From UBA11090 sp035560555 (lineage in GTDB: Bacteria > Spirochaetota > Spirochaetia > Treponematales > Rectinemataceae): a DNA stretch of 64,000 nt. The number at the start of each line of letters is the position of its first letter. Position 1 is the first letter of the stretch. The DNA lies in NCBI GenBank assembly GCA_035560555.1, contig DATMZF010000069.1, forward strand, positions 25,331 through 89,330. The letters run 5' to 3'. Shown in pieces: positions 16,585 through 25,460 of the stretch. The notes beneath the pieces were generated by a model. That model worked only from the letters and a program-made list of their open reading frames with translations, did no database searches and was not told the DNA's origin. The translations under genes were made by a program, and so were the position numbers.

Positions 16585-18240
16585 ATGGAAAAAATCACCT
16601 ATGTCATCGGGCACAAAAATCCCGACACGGATTCCGTCGTCTCGGCCTCCGCCTACGCGTCCCTAAAGCGCGCTCTCGGTTTTGGCGGCACGATAGCGGC
16701 GAGAGCGGGCGCGGTCAATCCCCAGACCGAGTACATTTTTCATAGGTTCAATGTTCCCCTCCCGGAATTCATTCCCGATCTCGTGCCCAAGGTCGACTAC
16801 TATCTCGGCGAGGCTCCCGTCTGCGTCGACGAGATGATGCCGCTCTGGGAAGCGCTTTCGATCATGGAAAAGGCCAACCGCCAGGTGCTGCCCATCGTCG
16901 ACGCCCAGGGCAAGTACCGCGCCATGCTCCATTACAGCGCCTTCGCGCAGAATATCCTCACCAAGATCAATCCCCGCCACAAAGCCGTCATTCCCACATC
17001 CCTGTCCCACCTCATTGAGACGATCAAGGCCCAGCCCCTCGTGGTCTTCGACAAGGATACGGTGTTCAACGCCAGGATAGTGGTGGTGGCCCTGAGCACG
17101 GAAAAGTTCCGGGATTATATCCACGCCGAGCCGGCTGACAACAAAATCGTCCTCGTGGGCGACAGGGAAGACGCGCAGCGCATCGCCGTGGAGGCCGGGG
17201 CGAAAGCCATCATCATCACGAACGGCATTTTGCCCTGCAAGGAAGTGAAGGAGCTCGCCGAGAAGAAGGGGGTTTCCATTCTCACCTCGCCCTACGACAC
17301 TTCCTCCACCTCGCTGCTCGTGCTGTATTCGGCGCCGGTCATTACGGTGGCGGACGAGGGGATAGTGCCGCTGGGCCGCCGCGACTGGATAAAGACGGCG
17401 AAGCAGGCCATCGCCAAATCCCCGAGCCGGTCGGTGCCGGTCGTGGACGATGAAGGGAAGGTGATCGGGCTGTTCACCGAGGGCGACCTCATCAAGGAAG
17501 CCAATATCGAAGTGATCATGGTCGATCACAACGAGTTTTCGCAGGCTGTCGAGGGCATCGACCACTACCGCATCCAGGAAGTGATCGACCATCACCGGCT
17601 GGGTTCCTTCTCCACGCCCTATCCGATCACCTTCATCAACAAAGTCGTAGGGTCCACGAGCACCATCGTCGCCTCGATGTTCAGGGAGACCCATACGCCT
17701 CTGACGAAGCCGCTCGCCTCCATCCTTCTCTGCGGCATACTCTCCGACACCCTTGTCCTGAAGTCGGCCACGACGACCGATATCGACAGGGACATGGCCG
17801 AATACCTGGCCAACATCACGGATCTTTCGATAGAGGCGGTGGGGCTCGACATCATGACCTCGGCTTCGGAAGCCGCTCGCCTGCCGGCCGACAAGATGGT
17901 GAGAGTGGACAGGAAGGAATACGAATCCTCGGGGAAGAAGCTCTCGGTGAGCCAGATAGAGCTGACGAGCAACGCGGAGATAATGGAACGCGGCGCCGAG
18001 ATTCTCGAGGGGCTCGCGCGTCTGCGCGCCGAGACGGGATCCTACCTCGCCGCCCTCATGGCGACGGACATCACCAAGCTGGAAAGCATTCTATTCCTCG
18101 ACGCCGAGAGCGATCTCTACAACTACGTCAATTATCCTTCGCCCGGGAAGGGAATCTACATGCTGAAGGATGTCCTTTCGAGAAAGAAACAGCTCATGCC
18201 CACGATTTTCGAGATGGTGGAAAAGGCCCAGGAACGCTGA
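16585..18240 (+). CDS. CBS-domain family II (Mn-dependent) inorganic pyrophosphatase
   Basis: 551 residues. It hydrolyses PPi to phosphate in the cytoplasm. DHH-type metal motifs are GHKNPDTDSVVSA at the N terminus, VDHNEFSQ and EVIDHHRLGS around residue 330, and CGILSDT. A regulatory insert of two CBS halves flanks a DRTGG-like region (residues ~70-300). In characterised relatives this module lets AMP/ADP inhibit, and ATP or diadenosine polyphosphates activate, the enzyme. The start ATG at 16585 sits right at the recognisable N terminus; the frame upstream overlaps the previous stop codon. Confidence 0.9.
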   Translation: MEKITYVIGHKNPDTDSVVSASAYASLKRALGFGGTIAARAGAVNPQTEYIFHRFNVPLPEFIPDLVPKVDYYLGEAPVCVDEMMPLWEALSIMEKANRQVLPIVDAQGKYRAMLHYSAFAQNILTKINPRHKAVIPTSLSHLIETIKAQPLVVFDKDTVFNARIVVVALSTEKFRDYIHAEPADNKIVLVGDREDAQRIAVEAGAKAIIITNGILPCKEVKELAEKKGVSILTSPYDTSSTSLLVLYSAPVITVADEGIVPLGRRDWIKTAKQAIAKSPSRSVPVVDDEGKVIGLFTEGDLIKEANIEVIMVDHNEFSQAVEGIDHYRIQEVIDHHRLGSFSTPYPITFINKVVGSTSTIVASMFRETHTPLTKPLASILLCGILSDTLVLKSATTTDIDRDMAEYLANITDLSIEAVGLDIMTSASEAARLPADKMVRVDRKEYESSGKKLSVSQIELTSNAEIMERGAEILEGLARLRAETGSYLAALMATDITKLESILFLDAESDLYNYVNYPSPGKGIYMLKDVLSRKKQLMPTIFEMVEKAQER

Positions 18241-18312
18241 AACCGCGTCGCGGAGCGGGCGCTTCCATACAGTAGCGCCCCAGGCTGGCGGGTGGCCGCC
18301 GGCCAAGAGCGC

Positions 18313-19491
18313 TTAGCCGATCGCGCCCGAGGCTAGCAGGGGCAGGGCGATGAAGTTGCCTATCATTCCCCCGATGCTGGAGAGAAAGAACACGAGAAGA
18401 ATGTGGGTGACCCTGTTCTTGTAGAATCCCTTGGCGCTCATGACATCGTCCGCGAGCCGCTCGAAATCCTGAACCTTGGGCTTTCTCAAGTATGCCTCGA
18501 CGACGCCGGCGAAGAGCCCGATTCCCACGAGGGGATTGAGCGTGGCAATAGGCGCCATGAGGAAGGATACGGCTATCGTCAGCGGATGGGCGAGGCAGAG
18601 GGCCGAGCCGATGGCGGCGAGGGAGCCGTTCAGCAGCACCCACCTGAGCATCAGCTCAAGGCTAGCCTGTCCGCCCGAGCGAAAAAAACCGACGACGATG
18701 AGGGCGAGTATGGCGAGGGGGATTATCCACCCTATGTACTTGGACAGTTTCGAGGGCGGCGGCACCATGTCGATTTCGGATACGTCGGGATTCGCCTCGC
18801 CTTTATCCAGTTTCCGCAGCCAGGTCTCTATGCCCGCCATATGGCCGGCTCCCACTACGGCGACGACATTCTCTTCTTTTTTCTCGAATATTTTAGCGGC
18901 GAGATAGCGGTCGCGCTCGTCGATGAGGACTTCCTTGACCGAAGGTAGGTAGTCGGCGAGCTCGTTCATCATCTGTTCCAGCTCGTTCTTGTCCTTCAGC
19001 TGCTCTATTTCGCTTTCCGAAAGCTTTTCGTTGGAAAAAGACGAGCCGACGAGGCTGGCGAGAAGCTTCGACTTGTTCCACAGATTGGATCGCGCCCAGG
19101 CGCGTTTCAGCGTGATCTGGACATCCCGGTCGCAGCAGGACCAGGGGATGCCGGCGGCTTCCGCGGCCTTTACCGCGGCGAGCATTTCCTCTCCCGGCTT
19201 GGCGTTTATCCCCTCGCCCATGCGTTTCTGGAAGCCCGAGAGGGCGAGGTTGGCCAGGAGAAAAAAGCCCTTGCCTTCCTTGAGCACCTTTCCGATGTCG
19301 AGGTTTTCCCAGCGCGAACCCTGGGTCATCGACTGGTAACGGCTGCTGTCCAGCTCTACGCAGACATGGCCCGGCTTTTCCTGCTCGATGATGGCCGAGA
19401 CCTCGGCCACGCTTTCGTGTGAGATATGGGCCGTCCCGACCAGGGTGATGGCACGGTTCGACAGTTCGATCTTTCTAATGGTGTTCGACAT
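18313..19491 (-). CDS. TraB/PrgY-family membrane protein
   Basis: 392 residues. The N-terminal TraB domain has the conserved LVGTAHISHES (GxxH motif), CVELDSSRY, CCDRDVQITLKRAW, and VVGAGHMAGIE. Four or so hydrophobic segments fill residues ~245-392. In Enterococcus PrgY/TraB lowers endogenous pheromone activity, and the fold resembles erythromycin esterase-like and TIKI proteins, which suggests a metalloprotease. Function here is unknown. ATGs at 19494 and 19491 are adjacent; the second has better spacing from AAAGGAT. Confidence 0.82.
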   Translation of the reverse strand: MSNTIRKIELSNRAITLVGTAHISHESVAEVSAIIEQEKPGHVCVELDSSRYQSMTQGSRWENLDIGKVLKEGKGFFLLANLALSGFQKRMGEGINAKPGEEMLAAVKAAEAAGIPWSCCDRDVQITLKRAWARSNLWNKSKLLASLVGSSFSNEKLSESEIEQLKDKNELEQMMNELADYLPSVKEVLIDERDRYLAAKIFEKKEENVVAVVGAGHMAGIETWLRKLDKGEANPDVSEIDMVPPPSKLSKYIGWIIPLAILALIVVGFFRSGGQASLELMLRWVLLNGSLAAIGSALCLAHPLTIAVSFLMAPIATLNPLVGIGLFAGVVEAYLRKPKVQDFERLADDVMSAKGFYKNRVTHILLVFFLSSIGGMIGNFIALPLLASGAIG

Positions 19492-19507
19492 CATCCATCC
19501 TTTGGCT

Positions 19508-20545
19508 TCAATCGGAAAGATAGTACTCTTGTTCCTTCCATCCCGACAAGATGAGGCCTCGGCCTTTCAGGACCATGGCCGAACGAATGAAGAGATGGAG
19601 GAGGGGGCGGGAGAAGGACGCCGGGAATCCGCCGCGCAGGGCTCCTTCCGTCTCCGAGGCAGCCCTCGCGATGCGGTCGCAGTCCTCGACGGTATAGCGA
19701 TGCATCGCCGTCCTGAATTTCTTCTGTCCGCCCTTGCTCGTGATTTTTTCGCGCCTGAAGACTTCCTCGGGGCTCAAGCCCTCGGCGACGCCCCTCTGCA
19801 GCTTTTCGAGCTTGCGGAAGCTCCATACGAGGGCCGCGATAATCTGGGAGGGCTCGCTCTGCCTATCGGCGAGGAGGGTGTCGAGAACCCCGAGGGCCGT
19901 CGCGAGATCGCTTCCCGCCATTCTGTCGAAAAGGCTGAAGGCGTCTTCCTGCCGCGATTTCGAGAGGGCCGCCTCGACCTCTTCGGCGCTCAGGCGGGTT
20001 CCCTCGGGAAAACAGGCGGCTAGCGCCAGGCATGCCGACTCCAGCGCCGATGTCTCGTTCTCGACGAGCTCCAGAATGATATCGATGGCCGCGTCCTCGG
20101 CCGAAAGCCTGTCCCGCGACAGCTTTTCCCTTATCCACGCCGGCTTTTCCGAGTCGCGGAGCTCCCAGAACATTTTCTTGTTCGCGGGGCCGACGGCCGC
20201 CTCTATCGCCTTGGGTAGGGAATAGCCTTCGGTGACGAGGATGAGGATGGCGTCGTCGGCCGGGTTTTTTATGTAGTTTTCGAGGGCGGTGACGGCGGCT
20301 TTACCTGTGATGGCCTCGGCGTTGCGGTATTCGATCAGTCGTCTCGACGAGAAAAGCGAGGCGTTCTGCAGAAGTCCCACGAGCTGTTCGGGCGGCACTT
20401 CGCCCGCGTAGAACCTGCTGTATTCCGGCGGGCTGCCGTCCTTCCCGGCGAGAGAGTCCCGGAGTTCGCGGACGAAAGCCTCGCGCTTGCCCGTTTCTGG
20501 GCCGGCGAGGATATAGGTCGATGGATGGCGCGCTGTTGGAGACAT
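19508..20545 (-). CDS. holA: DNA polymerase III delta subunit
   Basis: 345 residues. The clamp-loader subunit that opens the beta ring during replication. The frame starts MSPTARHPSTYILAGPETGK and shows the delta pattern: SLFSSRRLIEYRNAEAI, a degenerate AAA+ fold without a P-loop, and the C-terminal AFSLFDRMAGSDLATAL and LVWSFRKLEKLQRG helices. The start at 20545 is supported because the longer frame is only the antisense of lexA. It begins five bases after lexA, so the two form an operon and holA may share SOS control. Confidence 0.85.
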   Translation of the reverse strand: MSPTARHPSTYILAGPETGKREAFVRELRDSLAGKDGSPPEYSRFYAGEVPPEQLVGLLQNASLFSSRRLIEYRNAEAITGKAAVTALENYIKNPADDAILILVTEGYSLPKAIEAAVGPANKKMFWELRDSEKPAWIREKLSRDRLSAEDAAIDIILELVENETSALESACLALAACFPEGTRLSAEEVEAALSKSRQEDAFSLFDRMAGSDLATALGVLDTLLADRQSEPSQIIAALVWSFRKLEKLQRGVAEGLSPEEVFRREKITSKGGQKKFRTAMHRYTVEDCDRIARAASETEGALRGGFPASFSRPLLHLFIRSAMVLKGRGLILSGWKEQEYYLSD

Positions 20546-20550
20546 GAGCT

Positions 20551-21150
20551 TCAGTAACTCCGGATTATCGCTTTGAGCTTGCCGAGGATGCGTACATCCT
20601 GGGTGTAGATGGGGGCGTAGTCGGGATTCTCCGCCTGGAGGCGTATCCTGTTGTTTTCCTTGAAGAAGCGTTTGAGCGTCGCCGAATCCTCGATGAGCGC
20701 GGCGACGATCTCGCCGTTTTCCGCGGTTGGGCGCTGCTCGATTATGGCCATGTCGCCCGATTGGATGCCCGCGTCCCTCATGCTGTCGCCCTGGATGCGC
20801 AGGGCGAAGCATTTTCCCGTCCTGAGGTATTCGGCGGGAATACGTATCGTTCCAGCCCAGTTCTCTTCGGCCAGGATGGGATTTCCCGCCGCGATGCTGC
20901 CCAGCACGGGAATCTCGACGACCGATTCGTCGACGGTCTTCTTCGAGACGATCTCGAGGGCTCTGGAGCGGTTTTCCTGAAGCTTTATGGCGCCCTTCTT
21001 TTCCAGGGCCTTGATATGGTCGTAGGCGCCCTTGATGGATATGGAAAAAGCCTTGGCCGTCTCGCGCACGGTGGGGGGAAAAGAGTTCTTCTCGATAAAG
21101 CTGGTGAGAAAGTCCAGAATTTCCTGTTGCCTGTCGGTCAGTTGCTTCAT
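20551..21150 (-). CDS. lexA: LexA repressor
   Basis: 199 residues. The winged-helix DNA-binding domain is residues 1-65 (TDRQQEILDFLTSFIEKN, PPTVRETAKAFSISIKGAYD). The cleavage site is Ala88-Gly89 (GSIAAGNP), the catalytic Ser123 is in QGDSMRDAGI, and Lys160 is in SATLKRF, all as in autocleaving LexA. RecA-stimulated self-cleavage would induce the SOS response. An inverted repeat over the -10 region (21204-21225) is a likely autoregulatory operator. holA follows immediately. Confidence 0.94.
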   Translation of the reverse strand: MKQLTDRQQEILDFLTSFIEKNSFPPTVRETAKAFSISIKGAYDHIKALEKKGAIKLQENRSRALEIVSKKTVDESVVEIPVLGSIAAGNPILAEENWAGTIRIPAEYLRTGKCFALRIQGDSMRDAGIQSGDMAIIEQRPTAENGEIVAALIEDSATLKRFFKENNRIRLQAENPDYAPIYTQDVRILGKLKAIIRSY

Positions 21151-21203
21151 CGCGAATCGGTATCCTTGGGTTTTCGCTTCGTTGTGCCGGAATGATGCCG
21201 GAA

Positions 21204-21249
21204 ACACTATTCCTTTGTATAGTGTAACCGGATTATTCTTGCGGCGCAA
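21204..21249 (-). promoter_or_regulatory. lexA promoter with candidate SOS operator
   Basis: Reading the minus strand: -35 TTGCGC (21244-21249), 17-bp spacer, -10 TACACT (21221-21226). An inverted repeat ACACTAT-N8-ATAGTGT (21204-21225) covers the -10 and the likely start point, about 54 bp before the lexA ATG. Its position fits LexA autorepression. The sequence differs from the E. coli and Bacillus SOS boxes. Confidence 0.6.
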
Positions 21250-21332
21250 GCTTTACTGGACAAATTAACGCGGCATAAGGTTGTAGACGCGAAAAGTAAG
21301 GAGAGAAATGCGGTATCGGCGAAAGCCTGTCC

Positions 21333-21605
21333 TCAGCCCAGCTCCTCGTTGAACCCCGATTCAAAAAGGTTTTTTATCGCGTCGACGGCGGCCTGCTCGT
21401 CAGCGCCTTCGGCGCTGATAGTGATCTTCGAACCATAGCTGGCGGCGAGGGTTATGATGCCCATGATGGATTTCGCGTTGATGCGGTTGCCGTTCTTCTC
21501 CAGGAATATCCTGGATGAGAACTTGACAGCCGTCTGGGCGATGAGCGCCGATGGTCTCGCATGGATACCCGCCCTGTTCTTTATCGTCGTCTCAATCTCA
21601 ACCAT
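21333..21605 (-). CDS. ptsH: Phosphocarrier protein HPr
   Basis: 90 residues. It has both phosphorylation sites: His15 in GIHARPSA (phosphorylated by PEP via enzyme I) and Ser46 in NAKSIMGI (phosphorylated by HPr kinase). It lies 20 bp after hprK, so both are made together. No enzyme I or PTS permease is in the window. In spirochaetes HPr can serve purely as a regulator. Confidence 0.95.
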   Translation of the reverse strand: MVEIETTIKNRAGIHARPSALIAQTAVKFSSRIFLEKNGNRINAKSIMGIITLAASYGSKITISAEGADEQAAVDAIKNLFESGFNEELG

Positions 21606-21625
21606 GGTTCGCTCCGGTAGTAGGA

Positions 21626-22651
21626 TCAGTAGTCGTCGCGAGAGAAGTATAAGGCCCTCGCGTTTTCGCTTTCAAGCCAGCGCATGATGTTCTGGTTGAA
21701 TTCTTTCGCGGAGTGGTAGCCCATTTTCTTAAGCCGCTCGTTCATCGCCGCGGTTTCCACGATGATGGGAATGTTTCGTCCGGGCTTTACGGGGATTTCC
21801 AGTTTTGGAACCTTCACCTCGAGTATTTCGGTCGTGAGCTCGTCCATGCCGATCCTGTCGTACACCTTCTCGGGATTCCAATCCTCGAGCTGGCAGACCA
21901 GCTGGATCTGTTTCTTGTCGCGTATGGCGCCGACGCCGAAGAGGTGGGTGATGTTGATGATGCCCAGGCCCCTGATCTCCATATGATGGCCGATGACCTT
22001 GTTCGCGCCTTGGCCCATGAGGATGGAGCCGTTCACGCAGCGGATTTCCACGACATCGTCGGCGACGAGGCGGTGGCCGCGCTCGATGAGTTCGAGCGCC
22101 GTCTCGCTCTTCCCGACGCCCGAATCCCCGGTGAGGAGAATCCCGATGCCGAAAACCTCGACGAGGACGCCATGGACGCTGATTCTTGGAGCGAATATGT
22201 CGGAGATTACCCTGATGACCCGGCTGGAGAACTCGCTCGAATTGAGGTTCGTGGTGAGAATGGCGCAGCTGGCAGCTTCGGCCGCGGCGAGGAACTTCTC
22301 GGAGGGCTGGAGGGAGTTCGTGAAAATGCAGCAGGGGATTTGGTAGGAAAAGAGGGTTTTTATCGATTCGAGGGAGCCTTCGACCTCGAGCTTTTCGAGA
22401 TAAGCGCACTCGCCGCGGCCGAATATCTGGAGGCGGTTCCACGCGAAGGATTCATAGAATCCCGCGAGAGCCAGCCCCGGACGGTTGAGATCGGGCACGG
22501 TGATCTGCCTTCCCAATCCGGCCCTGCCCGCGACGCATTTAAGACCGAGGGCATTCTGCTCCTTGAGATCGAGATCGACGAGATCGAGGACGGTGAATAG
22601 CGCCGGTTCGTTTCCTATCACGCGAACCAGTGTACTACGAACGGCCGGCAA
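21626..22651 (-). CDS. hprK: HPr kinase/phosphorylase
   Basis: Phosphorylates and dephosphorylates Ser46 of HPr in response to ATP, PPi and Pi. About 341 residues from a TTG start. The N-terminal domain includes NRPGLALAGFY. The catalytic domain includes SVHGVLVEVFGIG with His160, the P-loop GDSGVGKS (175-182) and VADDVVEIR. The C-terminal signature region is GIGIINITHLFGVGAI-like. The start is uncertain: neither TTG 22651 nor GTG 22621 has a clear ribosome-binding site. Confidence 0.93.
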   Translation of the reverse strand: MPAVRSTLVRVIGNEPALFTVLDLVDLDLKEQNALGLKCVAGRAGLGRQITVPDLNRPGLALAGFYESFAWNRLQIFGRGECAYLEKLEVEGSLESIKTLFSYQIPCCIFTNSLQPSEKFLAAAEAASCAILTTNLNSSEFSSRVIRVISDIFAPRISVHGVLVEVFGIGILLTGDSGVGKSETALELIERGHRLVADDVVEIRCVNGSILMGQGANKVIGHHMEIRGLGIINITHLFGVGAIRDKKQIQLVCQLEDWNPEKVYDRIGMDELTTEILEVKVPKLEIPVKPGRNIPIIVETAAMNERLKKMGYHSAKEFNQNIMRWLESENARALYFSRDDY

Positions 22652-22673
22652 GGTAAATGCGCCAATACCTATG

Positions 22674-22714
22674 AAAAAGCCTTCCCGAAACCGCCTTTTG
22701 GGGCGAGGGAAGGC
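22674..22714 (-). terminator. Rho-independent terminator between hpf and hprK
   Basis: Stem arms 22679-22686 and 22707-22714 (GCCTTCCC/GGGAAGGC), followed on the minus strand by a run of five T (22674-22678). It would separate the rpoN-hpf transcript from hprK-ptsH, leaving only about 20 bp before the putative hprK start codon. Confidence 0.75.
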
Positions 22715-22722
22715 TTGGGAAT

Positions 22723-23016
22723 CTATTTCCTTTCCTGTATCTTGTCTTTCTCCTTGGAGATTTTCTGGTCCAGTTTATCCATGAGCAGGTCTATTCCCGG
22801 ATTGACCTCGAAGGAAGCTTCCTGGAGGTGGGCCTGTACGCCCCAGCGGAAGTTGACGGTCACCTCCAGTTTATAGTTTTTGGAGTCCTTCGTGATCACG
22901 AATAAAAGATCGACGATCATATCCTTTGCGTACCCGATCCTCTCCGCCCTTGTTGCCAAATACTGTCTGCTTTCCTCGCTGAGATCGAAATGTACGGATC
23001 GAACGTCGATGTTCAT
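22723..23016 (-). CDS. hpf: Ribosome hibernation-promoting factor, short form
   Basis: 97 residues, beginning MNIDVRSVHFDLSEESRQYL and with KLEVTVNFRWGVQAHLQEAS and DLLMDKLDQKISKEKDKI, the standard HPF/RaiA layout. It lacks the C-terminal dimerisation domain of long HPF. It binds the 30S decoding centre and silences ribosomes in stationary phase. It is directly downstream of rpoN with a 38-bp gap, the same pairing seen in proteobacteria (rpoN-hpf). Confidence 0.92.
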   Translation of the reverse strand: MNIDVRSVHFDLSEESRQYLATRAERIGYAKDMIVDLLFVITKDSKNYKLEVTVNFRWGVQAHLQEASFEVNPGIDLLMDKLDQKISKEKDKIQERK

Positions 23017-23054
23017 GGGCGCCTCCTGTGATAGTCGCGCGGCTCAAGCCGCGT

Positions 23055-24449
23055 TCAGCGTTTCTGGCGGCTGAAGGATGAATCCATATCCAGCTCGCCC
23101 CGATATTTTGCCACCGTCCGACGCGCTATCTTTATGCCGCGCCCGGCGAGGATATCCACCAGTTCCCTGTCCGAGAGGGCGGAGTTGTCGCCCTTATCCG
23201 ACTCCAGGATTTCCCGCGCGAGTATCTCGCGAAGCGTCGCCTTTACGCTTTCCTTCGAATGCTGGCCATCGGTCGAGGCCGTCGAGGGGATGGCGTTCGT
23301 GAAGAAGCGCCTCAACTCAAATATACCCCATTCCGTCTGCACAAACTTGCCGTTCGCGATTCTCGACACCGTGGTTTCATGCATTCCGATTTCTTCGGCG
23401 ACATCCTTGAGGGTAAGCGGTTGCATGGCCATGGGGCCTTCGATGAAGAATTTGGTCTGGAACTTCACGATAGCCTTGGCCACCTTGAGGAGAGTCGCGT
23501 TTCGCTGTTGTATGCTGCCGATAAAGAATTTCGCCTTTTCAATATTTTCCTTGACGAAGGAGACGGTGTTCTTTTCACTGCCCTTCTTTGCCGAGAGTTC
23601 CGAGAAAAAGGGATTTATGCCCAGGACGGGGATTATCTCGTCGTTGAGTTCGATGACGAATTCGTTGTCCTCGATCCGTATGGCCAGGTCGGGTATGACG
23701 TAGCGGGTTCTTTCCGTGGAAAACAGTCTTCCGGGGAAGGGCGATAGGGTCTTTATGTAGGCGAGCACGGTGTCGAACTGGGAATCCTTGAGCTTGAGGC
23801 TTTTCCTGATCTCCGCGTATTTTCCTTTTTCGAGGTTGTCGAGGTGGTCCCGCAGGGCTTCGATGGTTCCTTTCGGCGCTTCGGAATCCAGGGCCGCCTG
23901 CGCGAGGAGGCTTTCCTTATAATCGGCGACGCATGTCCCGGTGGGATCGAGCCTTCTGATAAGGGCCATCACTTCCTCGAGTTCTTCGTTCGGCGAGGCG
24001 GGGCAGAGTTCGCGCGGGTCGCTGCGATGAAAGCCGTTGTCGTCCAGGTTCTGGATCAGCCTTTCGCCCAATTCCCTTTTCCCGTGAGGAAGGGGAAGGA
24101 TGCGAAGCTGCGCGAGAAGGTGGTCCTGGAGGGTTTCGGGAAGAAAGATGGCGCCTTCCAGGAATTTTCTCTTGGAATCCTCATTTTCATACGATGAGGT
24201 GTAGCTGAAGTCGGCATTCTCGTCTTCCCATGTGTCAGGGGAAGCTTCCGTTTTGTCCTCGGCGAAGGTTTCAAGAGAGACTTCCGTTCTGTCATCGAGG
24301 ATTTCGAGGGCAGGGTTCGCCTCTAGTTCCACCTGAATCTCCTCGGTCAATTCCGCGATCGGCATCGCCAGGATCTTGATCGATTGAAGCATTCGGGGAT
24401 TGAGCTTCTGACGCTGTTCGGCGACCAGAACCGGTCGTTGTGCCTGCAC
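23055..24449 (-). CDS. rpoN: RNA polymerase sigma-54 factor
   Basis: 464 residues. Region I is the Gln/Leu-rich N terminus (NPRMLQSIKILAMPIAELTE), followed by an acidic region II, the core-binding domain, the HTH (TLKDVAEEIGMHETTVSRIA) and the C-terminal RpoN box ARRTVAKYR that reads the -24 element. The GTG start at 24449 is preceded by GAGGAG at six bases; the longer frame lacks a site. It directs transcription that depends on AAA+ enhancer-binding proteins, none of which is encoded here. Confidence 0.95.
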   Translation of the reverse strand: MQAQRPVLVAEQRQKLNPRMLQSIKILAMPIAELTEEIQVELEANPALEILDDRTEVSLETFAEDKTEASPDTWEDENADFSYTSSYENEDSKRKFLEGAIFLPETLQDHLLAQLRILPLPHGKRELGERLIQNLDDNGFHRSDPRELCPASPNEELEEVMALIRRLDPTGTCVADYKESLLAQAALDSEAPKGTIEALRDHLDNLEKGKYAEIRKSLKLKDSQFDTVLAYIKTLSPFPGRLFSTERTRYVIPDLAIRIEDNEFVIELNDEIIPVLGINPFFSELSAKKGSEKNTVSFVKENIEKAKFFIGSIQQRNATLLKVAKAIVKFQTKFFIEGPMAMQPLTLKDVAEEIGMHETTVSRIANGKFVQTEWGIFELRRFFTNAIPSTASTDGQHSKESVKATLREILAREILESDKGDNSALSDRELVDILAGRGIKIARRTVAKYRGELDMDSSFSRQKR

Positions 24450-24656
24450 TGGATTCTCCTCTATCAATAAATGTAAGGTACAACGCCACAATGTCAATAT
24501 GAACCCGAGATGTTTCGACGCGCGACGTCGACTCTGGCCCTGTTCTTGTTCCGAAGCGCTCCGATATCGACGGCGGAATATTGACGGGCGCGACAAGTCT
24601 TATTATTTTATAGGCGTACGTTCGATTAACAATTCAATACTCCGCAAGGTAGGAAG

Positions 24657-25433
24657 ATGTCCAAACACAAGAATGATTCAAAATTGCATGGGGAGAGTGC
24701 CGTTTCCTCCGCGAACCCGGAGGGTGCCTCAGTCGCTCCCGATGCGGCCGCCGTCTCAGGGGTAGCGGCGGCCGACGCCAAGCCCTCGGGCGCCGCCGTG
24801 GAAGCGCCGGCCAAGGGCGGCGGCGGCAAGGAGTCCACGGAAGGAGCCGGCTCTCCCGACGCTCTGGCGGCCGAGCTGGGATCGGCGCAGGCTCAAATCG
24901 CCTCGCTCCGCTCCGAGGTCGACGAGCTGAACGAGAAGTATCTCAGGAAACTCGCCGACGAGGTGAACTTCCGGAAACGCATGGTCAGGGAGAAGGAAGA
25001 GGCGCAGAAGTACGCCGTCGCCTCCCTTCTTGGCGATTTGATTCCCATACTGGATGATTTCGACCGTGGGATCGCCAGCGTCGAGAGCACGAAAAATTAC
25101 GAACAGCTCTGCGAAGGCGTTGTCCTTATCCGAAAACAGTTGTCGCAGATGCTGGAAAATAAGTATGCTTTAATGAGATTCGAATCGAAAGGCGCTCCTT
25201 TTGACCCGAATCGTCACGAGGCGCTGTTTGCCGAACCAGCCGATGTCGAGGACCCAATGGTCGCGGATGAGTATCTTCCCGGCTATTCCCTTCACGACAG
25301 GATATTGAGGACCGCCAAGGTGCGGGTCAGGATACCTAATCCGGCGAAGCCGGCGCGCGTTCCCGAAAGCGCGAGCGATACGTCAGCGTCCGAAAGCGAC
25401 GGTCCAGCCGACGCGGCGGGCCGGGCTCAATAA
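24657..25433 (+). CDS. grpE: Nucleotide exchange factor GrpE
   Basis: 258 residues, longer than usual because of Ala/Gly-rich tails at both ends (residues ~15-65 and ~225-258). The core has the long coiled coil (residues ~75-130, ending KYLRKLADEVNFRKRMVREK), then LIPILDDFDRGI and the beta domain with FDPNRHEALF. It releases ADP from DnaK. It is first in grpE-dnaK-dnaJ. No CIRCE element (TTAGCACTC-N9-GAGTGCTAA) is visible upstream, and hrcA is not adjacent. Confidence 0.94.
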   Translation: MSKHKNDSKLHGESAVSSANPEGASVAPDAAAVSGVAAADAKPSGAAVEAPAKGGGGKESTEGAGSPDALAAELGSAQAQIASLRSEVDELNEKYLRKLADEVNFRKRMVREKEEAQKYAVASLLGDLIPILDDFDRGIASVESTKNYEQLCEGVVLIRKQLSQMLENKYALMRFESKGAPFDPNRHEALFAEPADVEDPMVADEYLPGYSLHDRILRTAKVRVRIPNPAKPARVPESASDTSASESDGPADAAGRAQ

Positions 25434-25460
25434 AGAAAGTTTTAGGGAGGAGAAAATAAT

